Positions 4,601 through 6,340 of a DNA stretch of 6,340 nucleotides are shown here, in pieces. The position numbers were made by a program, and so were the translations under genes. The notes beneath the pieces are model-generated. The model ran no database searches, was not told the DNA's origin, and worked only from the letters and a program-made list of their open reading frames with translations. Numbering within the stretch: position 1 is the first letter of the stretch; every line of letters starts with the position of its first letter. This stretch comes from Elusimicrobiota bacterium (GTDB lineage: Bacteria > Elusimicrobiota > Elusimicrobia > Elusimicrobiales > UBA9959): NCBI GenBank assembly GCA_003500765.1, contig DNQL01000093.1, forward strand, positions 1 through 6,340, in the 5' to 3' direction.

Positions 4601-6340
4601 GGGCCACGATCCCAGCCCCGGAGAGGCTCGAACTGCTTTGGACTCTGGCCTGGGCCGCGGGCCTGCTTTTCCTGCTCAGGTTCGTCAGCATACAAGTGCT
4701 CCAGCACGCCCATTACAGGGAACTGGCCGAGAAGAACCGCACCCAAGTCATAGCGCAGAGCGCCCCGCGGGGCAGGATCATATCCAGCGACGGGGAACTT
4801 ATCGCCTCCAGTAAACCCTCCTTCAGCCTTGTCTATTTCCCCGGCTCCCCGGTTCCGCCGTCGTACGCCGAAAGACTCTCCGCGGCCCTGGCCGGGCCGC
4901 TGGGTATGAAGCAGGAGGAACTGAAGTCCTCCCTGCGCCGCGCGGTGACGCGCGAGACCCCGGCGCGCATAGCCGAGAACCTCTCGGTGTCGGCGATGTT
5001 CGCTATTTCCGAGCTCAAGAACATATACAGCGGCATAGACGTCATAACTGAGGCGCGCCGCCATTATCCTTTCGGCAGCTACCTGAGCCACCTGGTCGGA
5101 TACATGGGCAAGATGGACTCGAGAGAGTGGGCTCGGTACGGGGCGCTCGGCGGCTACAGTTTCGATTCCCGGGTCGGCAAGGCGGGGCTTGAGAAGATGT
5201 ACGAGAAGGAGCTGCGCGGCAAGGCCGGCGGTATATTCATGGAAGTGGATTCCAGGGGCAGGCTGTCGCAGATACTGGAGAGCCGGAAATGGGTGCCCGG
5301 GGCCGACATACGCCTGACCGTGGATTCGGTGGTGCAGGCGGCCGCCGAGGACGGGTTGAGAAAATCGTCCAGCGGCCGCGGCGCCGTAGTCGCCATGGAC
5401 CCCCGCAACGGGGCCGTTCTGGCCTTCGTCTCCGCCCCGGGATACGACCCCAACGCCTTCGTCTCGTACAGCGACGAGGAATTCCCTAAGCAGGCGGAGA
5501 AGATACCCGAGTTCAATATCGCCGTGCAGGGTACTTACCCTCCGGGGTCCATATTCAAGATAGTCAGCGCCTCCGCTTTCCTCGAGTCCGGCCGTATAGA
5601 TCCGTCGGATAGGGTTTTCTGCCCCGGCTATTACGACGCCGGCTCGCGCGTCTTCAAGTGCTGGGAGAAAAAGGGTCACGGGCGGATGGATTTCCTCGAC
5701 GGCCTCGCCAACTCCTGCGACGTCTATTACTACGTCTCCGGCCTGCGCGCCGGACCGCTCTCTATAGAAAGGCAGGCCAGGGCTTTCGGCCTGGGCCGCC
5801 CCACCGGGATAAGGCTGCCCGACGAGAAAGCGGGCAACCTCTTCGGCCCCACCCGCCGCGCAACGCGCAAAAGTTACTGGTTCGTGGGAGACACTTTAAA
5901 TCTAAGCATAGGTCAGGGCGAGACCCTTGTCACGCCCGTTCAGATGGCGGTAATGATCGCGGCCACCGCTTCCCGCGGCGCGCTCTGGAAGCCTTACTAC
6001 GTGGACAGGGTGGTCTCTCCGGAGGGCAAGACGCTGCTGTCCCGCTCGCCCATTAAAAACGGAGAGGTGCGGCTGAAACCGGAGACCTGGGACCTCATAT
6101 GGCAGGCCCTCAAAAAGACCGTCGACGAGGGCACGGGCCGGCCGGCGATCATAAAGGGCGCCGAGGTCTACGGCAAGACCGGCACCGCGCAGAATCCCCA
6201 CGGGGCCGACCACGCCTGGTTCGTCTCTTTCGCGCGGGTCGGCGATGCGGCGCCGCAGGTGGCCGTGGCGGTCCTGGTGGAGCACGGCGAGCACGGCTCC
6301 TCGGCGGCGGGCCCCATCGCCAGGCGGGTAATGGAAGCCG
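4597..6340 (+). CDS. mrdA: Penicillin-binding protein 2, peptidoglycan transpeptidase (3' truncated by window)
   Basis: An open frame of 581 codons runs from GTG 4597 to the window edge without a stop. It encodes PBP2, the class B transpeptidase that cross-links peptidoglycan made by RodA during elongation. A membrane anchor lies at about 13-34. The pedestal/dimerisation region has APRGRI (56-61), HYPFGSYLSHLVGYMG (156-171) and VGKAGLEKMYEKELRG (193-208). The transpeptidase domain carries all three active-site motifs: SxxK as SIFK (318-321, nucleophile S318), SxN in the SxD form SCD (373-375), and KTGT (527-530). C342, C355, H361 and C374 are placed like a structural zinc site. The known family is usually 600-650 residues, so only a short C-terminal part should be missing. 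Beta-lactams would be expected to acylate S318. rodA would be a natural next gene but is not seen. Confidence 0.96.
   Translation, partial: MRATIPAPERLELLWTLAWAAGLLFLLRFVSIQVLQHAHYRELAEKNRTQVIAQSAPRGRIISSDGELIASSKPSFSLVYFPGSPVPPSYAERLSAALAGPLGMKQEELKSSLRRAVTRETPARIAENLSVSAMFAISELKNIYSGIDVITEARRHYPFGSYLSHLVGYMGKMDSREWARYGALGGYSFDSRVGKAGLEKMYEKELRGKAGGIFMEVDSRGRLSQILESRKWVPGADIRLTVDSVVQAAAEDGLRKSSSGRGAVVAMDPRNGAVLAFVSAPGYDPNAFVSYSDEEFPKQAEKIPEFNIAVQGTYPPGSIFKIVSASAFLESGRIDPSDRVFCPGYYDAGSRVFKCWEKKGHGRMDFLDGLANSCDVYYYVSGLRAGPLSIERQARAFGLGRPTGIRLPDEKAGNLFGPTRRATRKSYWFVGDTLNLSIGQGETLVTPVQMAVMIAATASRGALWKPYYVDRVVSPEGKTLLSRSPIKNGEVRLKPETWDLIWQALKKTVDEGTGRPAIIKGAEVYGKTGTAQNPHGADHAWFVSFARVGDAAPQVAVAVLVEHGEHGSSAAGPIARRVMEA

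Noticed and set aside
4471..5679. 402-codon open frame on the minus strand opposite mreD and mrdA
   Set aside because: It is a GC-rich shadow of well-supported plus-strand genes. Its translation is low-complexity, resembles no family I recognise, and it has no sensible operon context.
5713..5721. Damaged SxN motif in PBP2 (SCD rather than SxN)
   Set aside because: An aspartate at the third position is, to my knowledge, common in PBP2-type proteins, so I do not treat it as a loss of function.
5658..6056. 132-codon plus-strand frame inside mrdA
   Set aside because: It is an Arg/Pro-rich out-of-frame reading of the PBP2 transpeptidase domain, whose own frame carries all catalytic motifs.

Overview
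The window is a single, densely packed, all-plus-strand block of bacterial core genes. It joins the end of the ribosomal 'alpha' operon directly to a cell-shape (elongasome) operon. The order is rpsK (3' end only), rpsD, rpoA, rplQ, mreB, mreC, mreD and mrdA/PBP2 (3' end cut by the window edge). I see no mobile element, CRISPR array, tRNA or rRNA. No stretch over 300 bases lacks a gene; the largest gap is 76 bases, between mreB and mreC.

Organism: GC-rich coding sequence, frequent ATA (Ile) and AGG (Arg) codons, Shine-Dalgarno-led genes and a full MreBCD-PBP2 set suggest a rod-shaped, probably diderm bacterium. The S4 protein is of the cysteine-bearing (zinc) type but divergent. I cannot name a phylum from this window; a GC-rich member of a lesser-studied lineage (Elusimicrobiota-like, for example) is only a guess.

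Layout: positions 1-2151 hold the translation/transcription half: S11 tail, S4, RNA polymerase alpha, L17. L17 stops one base before the MreB start codon, with no visible terminator between them, so the two halves look co-transcribed. Positions 2153-6340 hold the shape half. MreB filaments guide the machinery, MreC and MreD are its membrane partners, and PBP2 is the transpeptidase that cross-links side-wall peptidoglycan. mreC/mreD and mreD/mrdA overlap by four bases (GTGA), which suggests translational coupling.

The least ordinary parts are: (1) the mreB-mreC gap, which folds into consecutive hairpins, the last enclosing the mreC Shine-Dalgarno sequence; (2) the uninterrupted rplQ-to-mreB junction; (3) an S4 protein with altered zinc-knuckle spacing and a glycine run in place of the usual PGxHG motif; (4) a Cys/Cys/His/Cys set in PBP2 that fits a structural zinc site; (5) two short AT-rich codon patches in mreB. 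I found no convincing wholly new system; the window is a conserved housekeeping locus with an unusual join and a candidate RNA control element.
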